DNA from: Pycnopodia helianthoides
Lineage: Eukaryota > Echinodermata > Asteroidea > Forcipulatida > Asteriidae
Length of the DNA stretch: 64,000 nt
Assembly (NCBI GenBank): GCA_032158295.1
Contig: CM063248.1
Coordinates: forward strand, 22,221,273 to 22,285,272
Direction of reading: 5' to 3'
This document shows positions 19,701-30,179 of this stretch, in pieces (position 1 is the stretch's first letter; the number at the start of each line of letters is the position of its first letter). The notes under the pieces are model-generated. The model did not search any database. It was given only the letters and a program-made list of their open reading frames with translations, and was not told where the DNA came from. Position numbers and translations under genes: made by a program.

Positions 19701-22700
19701 GTTAAAAAAATGCAGATTGATGATGTAAGAGTTCCTCTGTACAATTTTGTAGGAAACTTTAAAGACCATTAATTTCTTCATAATGATGTACTTCATAATG
19801 ATGTAACAGAATACTTCAGTTATTGCTCAATTATTGCTCAGCTGATTGCATGCCTGTGTGTTATGTCTTGTACAGCTTGCTAGGATCTCACTTGACAGGC
19901 AAGATTAATCCATCTTGGGTGAAGCAATGTGTAGCCAATCTCCTGCATCACCAGCAGTTAGAGATTAATACACAGGGCAAGATGCCTTCCTGTTCTGTCA
20001 GTAAGGGAGTACGTCTTCTTGAACTTGATATACCACCTTCACTTAGGGGTAAGTAAGAAACTTTCTGAATTTTGAATTAGAATTATACAAATAATGCGCC
20101 ATTGTGCAATTCTACCTGAAAAATATTTCAGAGCAATGTGTCTTGTCCTACTTATTCCCATCTGGTAAATGCTACATGTACCAGGCATTGTTGTAAATAA
20201 GCTGAATATTATTGAAACTTAGTTTCCTTAATGAGTGAGGAAAACAACTAAATCTAGCCCTTTAATGGACCCTAATGTTTGAATACATGCAAAAATGCAC
20301 AGACTACATCAAAGGCAATATATGAGTGAAATCTGATGACTTAATCAACACTCATTATATTTGTTTTACATTAGAACATTCTTTAACTGTTATTACTATC
20401 ATGTTATGTCTGTTATGTTTGTGCATAGGTTGTATGATAGCTTTCATGATAGTGCAGTGCATAGGTTGTATGAATGCTTTCATGATTGTGCATAGGTTGT
20501 ATGATTGCTTTCATGATTGTGCATAGGTTGTATGATTGCTTTCATGATTGTGAATAGGTTGTATGATTGCTTTCATGATTGTGCATAGGTTGTATGATTG
20601 CTTTCATGATTGTGCATAGGTTGTATGATTGCTTTCATGATTGTGCATAGGTTGTATGATTGCTTTCATGATTGTGCATAGGTTGTATGATTGCTTTCAT
20701 TGATCGTCTACCTGTTGCTGAGAGAACATCTGTCAAGATAGCATCTATTATAGGAGCATCATTCAATAATGCTGTCATCAGTCATCTCATGCCAAATGCC
20801 CCAGCAAACAAGGTATTCATTGTTCCAGCTTTCTTATCTCCTTACTCACTCTGTCTCACAACCACATTTTTTGACCTTATTTGAACAAGACTAAATTTAG
20901 CAAAGTGTGTTTTTGTTTTTGAGACAGTTTTTTTAAAAGGTAGACTGTTTTTCTTTTACTTAAAAAAGGTTGCATTGATTTGTTATTTTGTTTTTGCCTT
21001 TATACTGTTGAATAGGTAATCCAACCAATGAAAATTAAGTAGACTTTAGAGTTAGCCAAGAGAAACTTTCATAATGGCAGAACAATTGTTAATAACAATA
21101 TAGCTTTAAAGAGTAACAATAGCATAGAGTAGCATTTTATAAGACATTATTTTGTGTTCTTATATCCTTCAAGGTTCTGGAAAGTATTGGTGGTTTAGTG
21201 TCTGCAGGAGTCTTCATTTATGAGAATGGGCAACTACGCTTCCAATCCTCTACTCTACAAGAAACAGCCTATGCCCTCTTAGTAGAGAAACAACGACGCA
21301 AGCTTCATGAGAGATATGCTGTGTATCTGGAGCATCGTTACCTCGGATTCATCAAGAAAAAGAGTATGTTCTAAAATCTGACCTGTAATATGGTATGGTT
21401 TTCTCATCACTATAGCCTGAGTTTCAATTATCAATGATTTTAATTTGTTTCAGAAAAGAGTAAGTTCAGCTTGATAAAGAAGAAAAGCAAAATGGTGCAA
21501 CAGAGGTGAGTGACTGTGAATGATGGATGAAGCATACAGTTTATCATTGACAGTAAAAAGTGATTAATGAGCTTTTACCTTAAGCTTCATTCAAAAATAA
21601 GTCGAATTTACTTTTTGTTTATTGTTCCTTTTCTTTGGGTTTGTATCCTTTTGACTGAAGAAAGATCTTCAACAAAAGACAAAATGTTGTTAAGGTCCCA
21701 TGTGGCTTTCTATCGGACAAGCCTGTAAGCAAGCATCAGCATTACTACACTTGATTGGCCATTAATACTTCTTGAAATAGGACATAATGTTTGCTACATG
21801 TGCCACTAACTTTACAATAGGCCTGCTATATTTTCCCTTATTTAATATTACTGATTATTTTTCTGAAGGAAACCTGCTGGTTCAGGGGAAGTTAGTCTAC
21901 AGGTGATCTATCCTCAACTTGTTACCCACTGGCGCAAGGCCGGAAACCAGACTAAGACTGTAGAGTATCTCATTCATGCTGCAGAGTCTGCAGTGGCCTT
22001 GGGTAATACCATGCAGGTTTGTAATTGCATTGTCTTTTCTAATTATCAATCATTTATTTGAAAAGCTAAAAATTGCCTTGTACCCTGTGAACAGTTTTGG
22101 GCTAAGTTTTCTTTGGGATAGTTCAAACAAAAATCTAATAATTTTGTTGGTTATGTGGCTTTAAATTATTGATTTGGTGGTAAGATTTGTATCTATTGAA
22201 CCAAAATTAGTCTAATATCATCACTCACAATAAATCTTGATTTCACCATTTTGAGAGTAAGAATTCCCCATGTGTTACTGTACAGTGATACATCTTGATT
22301 TGCACCATTTGGAGAGTCAGATTCCCCATGTGTTACTGTACAGTGATACATCTTGATTTGCACCATTTGGAGAGTCAGATTCCCCATGTGTTACTGTACA
22401 GTGATACATCTCGATTTCACCATTTTGAGAGGTCTCTCAATATAGATTGTTTTAAATTTCTTGTATTTGATGTTGATATTTGCAGGCAGTATCATTCATT
22501 TACCAAGCCAAAGGCCTGGTACCAACCCAAGACCAGGTTGCTCATCTGGATGATTTGTCAGTAAAGGTAACAAACCTTTAAAGCTGCAGTGCTTCTCACC
22601 AAGTAACTTTTTGTGGTCATACATTTGTTTACGAGTATTTACAGATCTGTGACCATACCTTTAATCATTGCATGGTTGTTAGGGCCTTGCCACAATGTTG

Positions 22701-23910
22701 TGTTAGAGCCCCAACAAGTAGATTTATCACTTGACCACAAGCTACCTACAATCAGTTTATACTACTTCAGCATAGCAAAACAATTACACATAAATAAATA
22801 ACTGATTTGTTTTTTTTGAGATAATTTAAGATTTTGTTATTAGTTGGAGAAGTAAGTTCAATTTTGCCACTAAAATAGCATGAAGAATTTCTGCAAAAAA
22901 TAGTTAATGGCTGGACGTTTCGACCCCAGCAGAAAGACTTTGCTAGGTTCAAAATGTCTGGCCATTAATTTTTGTTTACATTTATACCACAGGTCCTTTT
23001 GGTTGGTAAGCAGTTTGCAACAGCTAATTCTATTTTTTCATAAAGAATTTCTCTGAGAAAATATAGGGAAAAACCCTTAAACTTCGCTTTGATGAAATGT
23101 TGCACTCTTTTTCACTGAAAACATTTTTCACTGATTCTACTTTTCAGGCCACAACAAATCTGTTTCTGACTAGAGTACGCCGCAAGAAGATTTCAGTGAG
23201 TATTTATGTTAAATATTTAACCATTTATATTAAGATAAAGCATTTAGTTCCAGACATCTCAATTACTACATTAGTTTGTATTGATTTCCATCAGGATCTA
23301 TGAATGCAAAAATTAGTTAGTGGCCTGACGTTTCGACACTAGCAGAGTCTTTCTCAAAGGCTAAAAGACAACACAACACACAAAAATTGTGTTGTCATTT
23401 AGCCTTTGAGAAAGAATCTGCTAGGGTCAAAACCTCAGGCCACTAACTAATGTTTACATTATGCCAAAGGTCCTTTTGGTTGGTAAGCAGTTTACAACAG
23501 CTAATTCTATTTTCTCAGGATTTGTGATAGATAAAATACCAGGTGATTGCAAGTCAGCTGTTGCGTTATAAATTATATAAATAATTCAGATAAATCAAAG
23601 TGTATTCATCGTCATTACTCTTGTTCTATTATTTTGCCGAATGTAGGTCAACAAACAGCGTTGGCAAGCAGCAGCCAGTAAAGCTCTTAAGGCTTCACGG
23701 GCTACTAAGGCCAAGGAAGGGGGTACCCAAGGGGGATCAAAGGCAGATCTTTACCACAGAAAACCACTGGTGTCTAGATTACCCCATAAACAGATGGATG
23801 ACGTAACACACTCTAATACAGTAGCATGGGGGAATCGAGGGATGATCCTGGGCATTGCAGTGTTTGTCTGTTTGTGTGTTCTGATGCTGTGCTTTAAACT
23901 ATTTGTCTAA
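9508..23910 (+). CDS. ADCY10: Soluble adenylyl cyclase (sAC, ADCY10 family), short tail-anchored form
   Basis: Predicted to make cAMP from ATP. Exons: 9508-9520, 10263-10391, 11747-11881, 12183-12329, 13117-13322, 13906-13981, 14201-14232, 14510-14555, 14807-14856, 15338-15488, 15814-15845, 16067-16185, 16637-16713, 17009-17192, 17434-17477, 17775-17937, 18517-18709, 19193-19563, 19876-20048, 20682-20812, 21174-21363, 21454-21505, 21869-22016, 22486-22566, 23148-23195, 23647-23910. They total 3255 bases, giving 1084 residues with every phase matching. The start is ATG in a 13-base exon (MKKK) whose phase fits exon 2. C1 carries FLDISGF (metal Asp45) and EFAGDA (Asp94); C2 carries FDKG (Lys339) and VNMAAR (Asn411, Arg415); the NTPase has GEPGVGKT (512-519) and LVVIDD (638-643). 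Human sAC is about 1610 residues; here the protein ends soon after the NTPase region with a hydrophobic helix (about 1062-1080). Family assignment is firm; the exact edges of the small exons (13906-14856) are slightly less so. Confidence 0.93.
10263..13322 (+). other. ADCY10: sAC cyclase domain C1 (exons 2-5)
   Basis: Codes residues 5-210. GIIMFLDISGFTALCEEF holds the first metal-binding Asp (45) and GGDVIEFAGDAMLILW the second (94); these match Asp47 and Asp99 of human sAC. The residue four before Asp94 is Glu90, where human sAC has the bicarbonate-binding Lys95. In TSGQAVVDVNLAEKYC, Asn172 occupies the position of human Arg176. Catalytic metals should therefore bind, but the bicarbonate pocket looks altered. 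The alignment was made by eye from conserved motifs. Confidence 0.85.
15338..17192 (+). other. ADCY10: sAC cyclase domain C2 (exons 10-14)
   Basis: Contains TTVFINLSL, then EFDKGTSFLVLFGLPG with Lys339 (human Lys334, adenine contact), SVGVTTGKVFCGVVGHPERH, and VIGPKVNMAARLMMNYPG with the transition-state residues Asn411 and Arg415 (human Asn412 and Arg416). All residues expected of a working C1/C2 active site are kept. The last exon of the domain starts in a 45-bp tandem duplication. Confidence 0.88.
16943..17032 (+). repeat. 45-bp tandem duplication of a splice acceptor and exon start
   Basis: Two copies of a 45-bp block lie head to tail. Each holds the polypyrimidine tract, the TTTTTTTGTTAG acceptor and the first exon bases (GTGATTGGTCCTAAAGTGAA after joining). 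Acceptors are after 16963 and after 17008. Because 45 is divisible by three, use of the upstream site would stay open and add 15 residues. Confidence 0.9.
17775..19563 (+). other. ADCY10: sAC P-loop NTPase domain (exons 16-18)
   Basis: Follows C2 as in other sAC proteins (AAA/STAND-like ATPase region). Walker A is GEPGVGKT (residues 512-519) and Walker B is LVVIDDAQYID (638 onward). The exon at 18517 begins right after TTCAG, and its in-frame ATG just upstream is intronic. Walker residues look intact, so nucleotide binding is plausible. Confidence 0.85.
18130..18350 (+). mobile_element. Retroelement 3'-tail fragment in an intron
   Basis: The segment from GGGTACCTGCGAGGGTAGAG to AAATGCGCTATATAAGAACT, followed by an ATTATT-rich tail, resembles the 3' ends of non-LTR retroelements common in invertebrates (GCGCTATATAA followed by a simple repeat). 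No coding part is present. The family is not assigned, and the call rests on recognition of this tail type. Confidence 0.5.
20421..20705 (+). repeat. 31-bp minisatellite spanning an intron-exon boundary
   Basis: Nine head-to-tail units of GTGCATAGGTTGTATGATTG followed by CTTTCATGATT (31 bp; the first is longer). The last unit runs into the coding exon at 20682, so every unit carries a copy of the CATAG acceptor and exon start. Only the last acceptor gives an open frame: skipping back by one or three units reaches a stop. Confidence 0.92.
22243..22430 (+). repeat. Intronic tandem repeat, about 58-bp unit
   Basis: Roughly three full units and partial ends of TGTACAGTGATACATCTTGA followed by TTTGCACCATTTGGAGAGTC and ATTCCCCATGTGTTAC. 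The outer copies carry small changes (TTTCACCATTTTGAGAG). It lies in the intron before exon 22486-22566. Confidence 0.88.
22895..23515. repeat. Paired related repeats with a foldback core
   Basis: Two related segments (about 22899-23035 and 23312-23518) share GACGTTTCGAC, GGTCCTTTTGGTTGGTAAGC and CAGCTAATTCTATTTT. In the second, 23312-23450 is a foldback: TTAGTTAGTGGCCTGACG pairs with its complement at the right end, and TCTCAAAGGCTAAA pairs with TTTAGCCTTTGAGA. Both flank exon 23148-23195 without touching it. Confidence 0.65.
23647..23910 (+). other. ADCY10: Last sAC exon with C-terminal membrane anchor
   Basis: Codes residues 998-1084. A basic segment (NKQRWQAAASKALKASRATK) is followed by a polar linker and then GMILGIAVFVCLCVLMLCF, a helix of about 19 uncharged residues, and a four-residue tail KLFV before TAA. 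With no N-terminal signal peptide, this topology is that of a tail-anchored protein facing the cytosol. The exon joins the previous one in phase 0. Confidence 0.82.
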
Positions 23911-24547
23911 AGCAACAATCCTGGAACTACCACTTTCTTAATATGTCTCATTTTCATCGTTATTGATAAAATATTCTGACTCAAGAAATTTACTGAAATG
24001 ATAACTGAAATTGAAATGATAACTAATACAATATCATTTTGTCTTCTTCACAACTCCACAATTATTTATTGCTTACATTTTAACTTACCTGATTTAACTA
24101 GAATTTTGATCAGATTTTTTTCTCCTCAGAATGAATCGAAGAACTGAATTTCTAAACTAACTAAAGTAATGATGATTTTACAAAAATATATTCAATACTA
24201 ACCAGTAACCATAACCTTCAATTATTAATCATGACTTAATCATATTGTCTTTTGTTTGTGAAATGTTCGCCGTAAATTTTCGAAATGAAACTTGCATTGT
24301 TCTTTATTGAAGGCGACAACAATCAGAGACAAAATTAACATACATCAGAATCTATAGAATGATTGGAGGTTTGCTTTGAATGAATCCATCATGTCCACTC
24401 AGTAAACTTAGGGAATTGATTAGAAAAACATTGAAAAATAGACAAATGTTTGCTAAATGTTTCAATTGCATCCGGCTCTAGTTTATACAACTAAATAATT
24501 TTGCTTGAAACAAAAATATTCAGAAAAAATAATTTTACTTCAATAAA
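23911..24547 (+). other. Probable 3' UTR of the sAC gene
   Basis: A/T-rich non-coding sequence after the stop. AATAAA at 24542-24547 is a candidate polyadenylation signal. No transcript evidence is available from sequence alone. Confidence 0.4.
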
Positions 24548-25362
24548 CGGTTTTAATTGAATTGAATTGTGGGAATCCCCTTGGAATATAGAATTTCAAT
24601 TCAATAAAATGTGTATTTCATAAGACCCATTTCACTTCACCCTATGATTGAAAATTTACAAGTTTGACTTAATTAAATAAAATGTTGTGGCAGAGAAATT
24701 GATATAAGTTAAGGAGATATGGTGAAATCTGATGACAAGACTTTCCTGTGCCCTTGATATTTTATTATTTTATTTAAATTTATTTTATTTTATTTTATTT
24801 TATTTTATTACACTTCTTCACTGGCAAAACAATACAAACGAAAAGCAAGGATAACATTATGGCAGGTTTCATTCAAGTAGAAAAAAAGATGCAAGACTTT
24901 ATCAACCGTGTGGTTTATTACTTGACACTTTATGAGGAGGTCACATTTGCCTCCCCAAACAAATAACAAAATTGTATAATTGACTTTTTGAGAAAACAAT
25001 TATAACACCTAATTTGTTTGTAGGCTGTAGGCCTATGTAGTGCTTGTTTTCTAATCTTTAGAAATGCTTACGTGCAACCTGGACAATAAACGAAGGTGGG
25101 GGGGGGGGGACACACACACAAAGACCAGCACCTAACTGCCGATTTTCCGACAGTTAAAACTATCCATTTATAATCCAACTAATAGTGAACGGTATTTGAA
25201 GGCGTTTTCTATTCCGCTCTCCGCCAAAGTAAAACATTTTGAAAGAATATTTGTTCATGTAGGCCCTACAGTCAGATATTTTCAAAGGGCATGTTGTATT
25301 CAGAATATCAGAATAGCCAGCAACTCGATTCAGAATCTGTCGAAACTGGTATGTTTCGGTTC
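24548..25362. other. Intergenic DNA, no gene seen
   Basis: A/T-rich sequence with a TTTTA-type simple repeat (about 24762-24810) and a G run followed by CA repeats (about 25097-25120). I see no coding signal. Confidence 0.5.
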
Positions 25363-25725
25363 TTAAAGGGAAGGTATACGATTGGTAATCACTCTAAAAA
25401 ATAATGGCAATACAAACTGACTTGGTTAGAGTACAGCAACTTTCGATAGAAAGCATTTTGAGAAATATTTCAATTTAAAATAATGTGGATATGGAAAAAG
25501 ATGTCAGTTTTTATCCCCCAAAATTCGAATCTGAGAAACGGTCAGAAACGTTTCTCAGATTGTGTATTCCTATTAGGGATTATTCTTTATGGGTGGAAAA
25601 ATTCGCTGCGGATTTTGGCGACATTTAAAAAACGGTTAGTTTTTATTGTGTATATCTACAGTTATATACTATAGAATTAAAACAATCAAACGGTCCCCAA
25701 AACCATAGGTATACTTTGCCTTTAA
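25363..25725. mobile_element. TTAA-bounded miniature element (363 bp)
   Basis: The left end TTAAAGGGAAGGTATACG and the complement of the right end (TTAAAGGCAAAGTATAC) form imperfect terminal repeats, each starting with TTAA. The interior includes a small palindrome (ATCTGAGAAACG...CGTTTCTCAGAT) and no transposase. Confidence 0.65.
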
Positions 25726-26877
25726 TATGGCCCGACTTGAAAATTAACGTGATTTGCAACACAACTTGTTTTTGTATACGCGGACATATGTGACGTCGGA
25801 ATGACGTAAAGAATGTAAATATTTTCGCGAAAGTTGCTCGAAAGTCACTGATGGACTGTTCGCAAACTTTCCCCTCCAGCTTTATTGCTATACCCCAAAA
25901 CATTGTTCACGGCAGATGACAAGAACAACAAGCAGCCTGACAGCTTAAAAAAAGGAAAAATTTTGAGGCAAATTTTCATTAGCTATCGAGATTGAAAAGT
26001 TCACACTCTGTTGTGTAAAACCCGAGAATTTAACAAACTTACTAATTTCGACCCCCCGCCACCGGGGAAAAAATCCGAGCTAAGCCGCTGGTTGTTTTTA
26101 TCACTTTTTGTAACATTTGGCATTGTAATGGTTTGCCACATCTTTTGTGTATTTTACATTATTATTCGCCTGAACACATTTTTGTTTAGCGACGTTTTTA
26201 CATGGGAACTACTTTTTCATAGACGGACATACGCGTAATGACCAGCAAGCTCCGTTGAGTAAACAATGTCCTAAAATAAGGTCGTAGCACTTTTTTGTGG
26301 GGTGAACTGCCGTCATCTCCCCATCACAGAAACAAGTCTAACGGCAAAGATTATTTGTATACGTCATGATAAGTAGTGCAATACATGAACGATAAGTAAT
26401 GAAAACACATTACGTAGGATTTGTTTTTGAAATAGTTTTTTTGACTAATAGAATCAGGGTCTAGAAGAAAAAGGGTTAACACTTTCCCTCAAGAAAATGC
26501 TACGGTCGATTTGCATGTGGATTACGCGGAACGGTTTGAACGAGTCAATTGCCACGCATGTGCCGTGGAGCGCGGTGCGGTCTTTCCAAAAATGGCGACC
26601 GTTTTTATATTTCTTGACACATTTTCTGCTCGAGTTTGGACAATTTTTCTCCTAAAAAAATTGGTTTTTCATGAACAAATACATCAAAGATAACTGGCGT
26701 AGTTCAGTCAACGTAAGTAGCACTTTATTTTCAAATGTCGACATATTTTTCTAAGGAAAAACGTAAACATTTTGTGCTTGGTTTGTGTCATTCCGTCGAA
26801 AGATTCAACCATGTGCTGTCACGTTAGTGTCAGGCTACAGCCACGGGTCAACTACGACACTATTATTACAGCACATG
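25726..26877. other. Intergenic DNA with one promoter-like motif
   Basis: No supported exon. AAAATGGCGACC at 26588-26599 matches the YY1-type core often found at metazoan promoters, and CAACGTAAGT at about 26708 could be a donor. Neither is enough to call a gene. Confidence 0.3.
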
Positions 26878-27235
26878 TCAACTTGGTCCGAAGACAGCGC
26901 AACCCGAGTCAACTCGGGGTTAAGTCAACCCGGTCCCAAGTATGGCCCTTTTCGAATCCACGGCTTCGGCTCCGGATTGGGCTTCAGGCCCAGTTTTCTT
27001 TTCTGAAGCCCTGACCGCAAAGCATGCGTAATTTAAATAATTGAGGGAGCCTAGCTAGCCTGGAGCCGAAGCCGTGAATTCGAAAATGGCCTTGGTCTCG
27101 AGTCAACTCGGTCCCAAGTCAACTCGGTCCCATGTCAACTCGGTTCTAAGCCAACTCGGTTCTGAGTCAACTCGGTCCCCAAGCCAACTCAGTCCCAACT
27201 TCCCAAGTCAACTCAGTAACAAGTCAAACTAGTGG
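26878..27235. repeat. Degenerate minisatellite (AGTCAACTCGGTCCCA)n split by an inverted-repeat element
   Basis: About 16-bp units built on AGTCAACTCGGTCCCA occur at 26878-26942 and 27095-27235. Between them, 26943-27092 has inverted ends (CGAATCCACGGCTTCGGCTC facing its near complement), so a miniature element has probably inserted into the array. Confidence 0.75.
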
Positions 27236-27559
27236 TGGGACTGTGCATGCACTGTTGACTTGACTTGTTAAAATCTATCATCATTTCACTCATGTATTAA
27301 AAAAAAATTGTTCAATGTTTTATTGATGGGAGTTGTATTTTGTTTTATTGACATAATTGAGGTAACTGAACTGGAAGATTACCTGTTAAGTTTCCTGAAA
27401 ATTTTTATTTATTTTATCATTATTTTTTACTCTTACTTTGATTCCCATTTTACCTGAGGCAAAAAACAAAAACAAAACATTTTTAGCGTCCTGCCTTTTT
27501 TAGAAAAAGGAGAAGGCAGGCCTTTTAAAACTTGTTTTTTTTTAATGGCCGCCAGACAC

Positions 27560-27690
27560 ATTTTCAAGACAACAGGGCCCAATTTCATAAAGCTGCTAAG
27601 CAGAAAATACTGCTTAGCAAATTTTCAAGACAACGGCCCAATTTTATAAAGCTGCTAAGCAGAAAATACTGCTTAGCAAATTTCTTTGCT
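27560..27690. repeat. Tandemly duplicated end of the GGGCCCAATTTCATAAA element
   Basis: Two copies about 62 bp apart of GGCCCAATTTCATAAAGCTG followed by CTAAGCAGAAAATACTGCTTAG (a hairpin). This is the same family as 1392-1527 and 4701-4948. Confidence 0.7.
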
Positions 27691-28360
27691 TAGCTAAATA
27701 CGAGTTGGGAACCAGTGGCAACAATTTAACCCTCCTACTGTCAGTGACTCTTGGCAACATTTTCCAGTGAGTTGACCAACCATTCGAAACCATTCGATTG
27801 CCAAGGTTGTGTACGGTGGCACAACTGTGCACAGAACTAACTGTGTACTGTATACATGCATTCCCTCATGGTATCATATTGCAGGCTGGCATAGTTTATC
27901 TATCATTCAAAACCACAGTGAATGGTATTGAATGGTCAGAACCCTCTTGCTGAGTCCAGTGTACACTTCCACAGACGTCCACACACATCATCACAAACGA
28001 CCACTCGAAATAACCTTGCACTCATGGAATCTGTGCTCACTATACACGACCAACACAAAAATAGATATTCTCCTAGTTAACTGGGTACGAGGAAACATGA
28101 CTTGAACCATTTGCGAATCTTTCCAACTTAAAATGTTAAACTATTATCGGGGGTGTGAGGGCAGCATTAAACAAAAATTGAAAAAAAAGTTTTCGTCTTC
28201 CTGAGACGAAAACTCTTTTCGTGAAATTCTTTTACTCATTTCTCAAAAACTACAGCACCTCAGCAAGTAATATTTCAAGGGAAGCTTTCTACCATCATTA
28301 TCTTTAAACCCTGTAAGTTTAATGTAAATCTGTGAGCTTTTTTGTTTTGTGTTTTACCAG
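27691..28360. other. Intergenic DNA, no gene seen
   Basis: Non-coding sequence with a small foldback at about 28185-28215 (TTTCGTCTTC...GAGACGAAAA). No exon is supported. Confidence 0.45.
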
Positions 28361-28375
28361 AAGTACAGAGACCCT

Positions 28376-28707
28376 TCGACACTATTGGTAAGATCAAAAA
28401 ACACAATGTTCACAGATGCACACATAACTTACATGATTTAAAGTAAGTAATGGTAGAAAGGGTTCCTTAAAATATTTCTGCCTAAAATGCTATCGTTTCT
28501 GAGAAACGAGTAAAACAATAGTAATTATCGTGCGCGATAATTTGAAAAAACAGAAAACACATAAGATCTCTTTTCACTATTTTCTCGTGACCTCGATGAC
28601 CAATTGAGCTCAAACTTTCACAGGTTTGTTTGTTCATGCATATGTTTAATCACACAAAATGTGGACACTGATTTTGAGCTGTTACCAAAAGTGTACAATA
28701 CCTTTAA
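28376..28707. mobile_element. Miniature element copy A, ends at TTAA
   Basis: Runs from GACACTATTGGTAAGATC to TGTACAATACCTTTAA. It is closely similar to 29265-29560 (shared ACATAACTTACATGATTTAA, GGTTCCTTAAAATATTTCTG, CGTGACCTCGATGACCAATT). Its right end is the TTAA at which the next element begins. Confidence 0.65.
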
Positions 28708-29268
28708 CCCTTTCAGCCCCAAGTTCTTTTGACATAAACAACCGCTGGAGCCCACGTTCTTTGACCACTCAAGCGTGAAGCACACTTCCTCACACAACAG
28801 GAAGCTGGTGTTCAAAGTTTGATTTTACAAACTCTATTATTACCTTGAAGATTTTATTTTAGAGCATAATTAGTAATAAACATTGTCTTACTTATTGAAT
28901 TTCCTTTCATATAATTTAAAAATCATTGAAATCAGCCAAACAATGTCCAAGTTCTTGGTCTTTGTTTCCTCAGTGTGTTCTGAAAACCAAAACACTTTTT
29001 TGCACACAACCTTATGGCGCTCCGTAGGTGTTTTGCATTTCGGATCTTTCTACTATAATTTGAAGTAATTGCAAAATAACAACCCTATTTTATTTTACCA
29101 TCGTTGGAAAGATCCGATCTCTCTCTTTCCAATGATGGTAAGCTTGGGTATGGAGGGTGAACATGGACAAAACTACAGCTTTTTAACAAATGACCCTTGT
29201 GCCCAGGCTTGAGTGCTCTGTTGTGTGTTATCTTAGGCGACAGTCGCCCTTGGGGCTGAAAGGGTTAA
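28704..29268. mobile_element. piggyBac-type non-autonomous element with perfect terminal repeats (565 bp)
   Basis: The ends are TTAACCCTTTCAGCCCCAAG and its exact inverse complement CTTGGGGCTGAAAGGGTTAA, including the TTAA target site. TTAACCCTTT is a characteristic piggyBac-superfamily terminus. The interior has no transposase and contains an inverted GGAAAGATCC(G)AT motif around 29105-29135. Confidence 0.8.
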
Positions 29269-29562
29269 AGGCCCTGTGCACTATTGGTAAGATCGAAAAA
29301 CACAAATGTCCACAGATTCACACATAACTTACATGATTTAAAGTAAGTAATGGTAGAAAGGGTTCCTTAAAATATTTCTGCCTAAAATGCTATCGTTTCT
29401 GAGAAATGAGTAAAACAACAGTTTTTTATCATGCGTGATAAAAACTCGATATTTGAAAAACAGAAAACACATAAGGTCTCTTTTCACTATTTTCTCGTGA
29501 CCTCGATGACCAATTGAGCTCAAACTTTCACAAGTTTGTTTGTTCATGCATATGTTGAATCA
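29265..29562. mobile_element. Miniature element copy B, truncated by another insertion
   Basis: Begins TTAAAGGCCCTGTGCACTATTGG and follows copy A (28376-28707) closely until about 29562, where it is interrupted by the GGCCAAAAAAAAG end of the next element, so its right end is missing. Confidence 0.65.
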
Positions 29563-30150
29563 GGCCAAAAAAAAGAAAGGTTCTGTTTCCGATTACATGT
29601 CATTTAAAAATAGGGCCGGTAGGTCGGAAAGTTTTTTTATTTTGCGTTTTTTTTTTATTCTGATACGATTGACGATACGTCCACGATCGTTCATGTGTTG
29701 AGCGCAATCAACGGATTTGCACAGCGAATTAGGCAAAATTGCGCGCAAACGTGTAGTTTGCGCTCTACAGATTTGGCTGTTAATCTGCCCGACCTTGCAA
29801 AATGTGAGCAATCTTAAGTTTGCGCAAATCCTTGGAATGCGCTTCATACAGCGCCGTGTACACACGTGCGCGATGCGCATTGAATTGTGGGTATTTTTCA
29901 CTCGTAGTCGAGTCGTTGGACATCGCAGGCTCAAATCACGGAGATATCTGTCAGTTTTTCGTGATATGTCCTGGTATTTATTTCAATGTTGCCTAAAATA
30001 TGTTAAATTGGTAAAAGTCAGACATTTTTTTCCAGGTAATTTATTTAAAAAAAAATTTTTTCACCGTTTTTTTCTGTTTTCTCCCCGTTACCCTCTGGTC
30101 TACGACCGTCGGGAGAATGGAGGGTTACAATTCTCGCAACTAAGTTTCAC
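29563..30150. mobile_element. Inverted-repeat element copy 1 (GGCCAAA...CTGTTTCCG), right end lost
   Basis: Shares long stretches with 54581-55240: CTGTTTCCGATTACATGTCA, CGATACGATTGACGATACGT, GCGCAATCAACG and GGCAAAATTGCGCGCAAA. The right terminal repeat seen in the other copy is absent here. The long open frames in both strands are by-products of its composition, not genes. Confidence 0.65.
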
Positions 30151-30179
30151 CACTTTCACTTTATATTATAACATCAAAA

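Noticed and set aside
20421..20705. CRISPR-like array
   Set aside because: The repeat is contiguous with no spacers, in a eukaryotic intron, and its last unit is coding. It is a minisatellite.
21660..21730. Possible extra cyclase exon after CTGAAG
   Set aside because: Joining 21454-21505 directly to 21869 keeps phase and gives a sensible protein. This block has no good donor.
22295..22564. 89-codon frame over the 58-bp repeat
   Set aside because: The repeat creates the frame. The true exon here is 22486-22566 in a different frame, matching the phase of the cyclase gene.
26590..26693. Coding start at ATGGCG
   Set aside because: The frame is short and has no donor in phase. The motif is more simply a YY1-type promoter core or chance.
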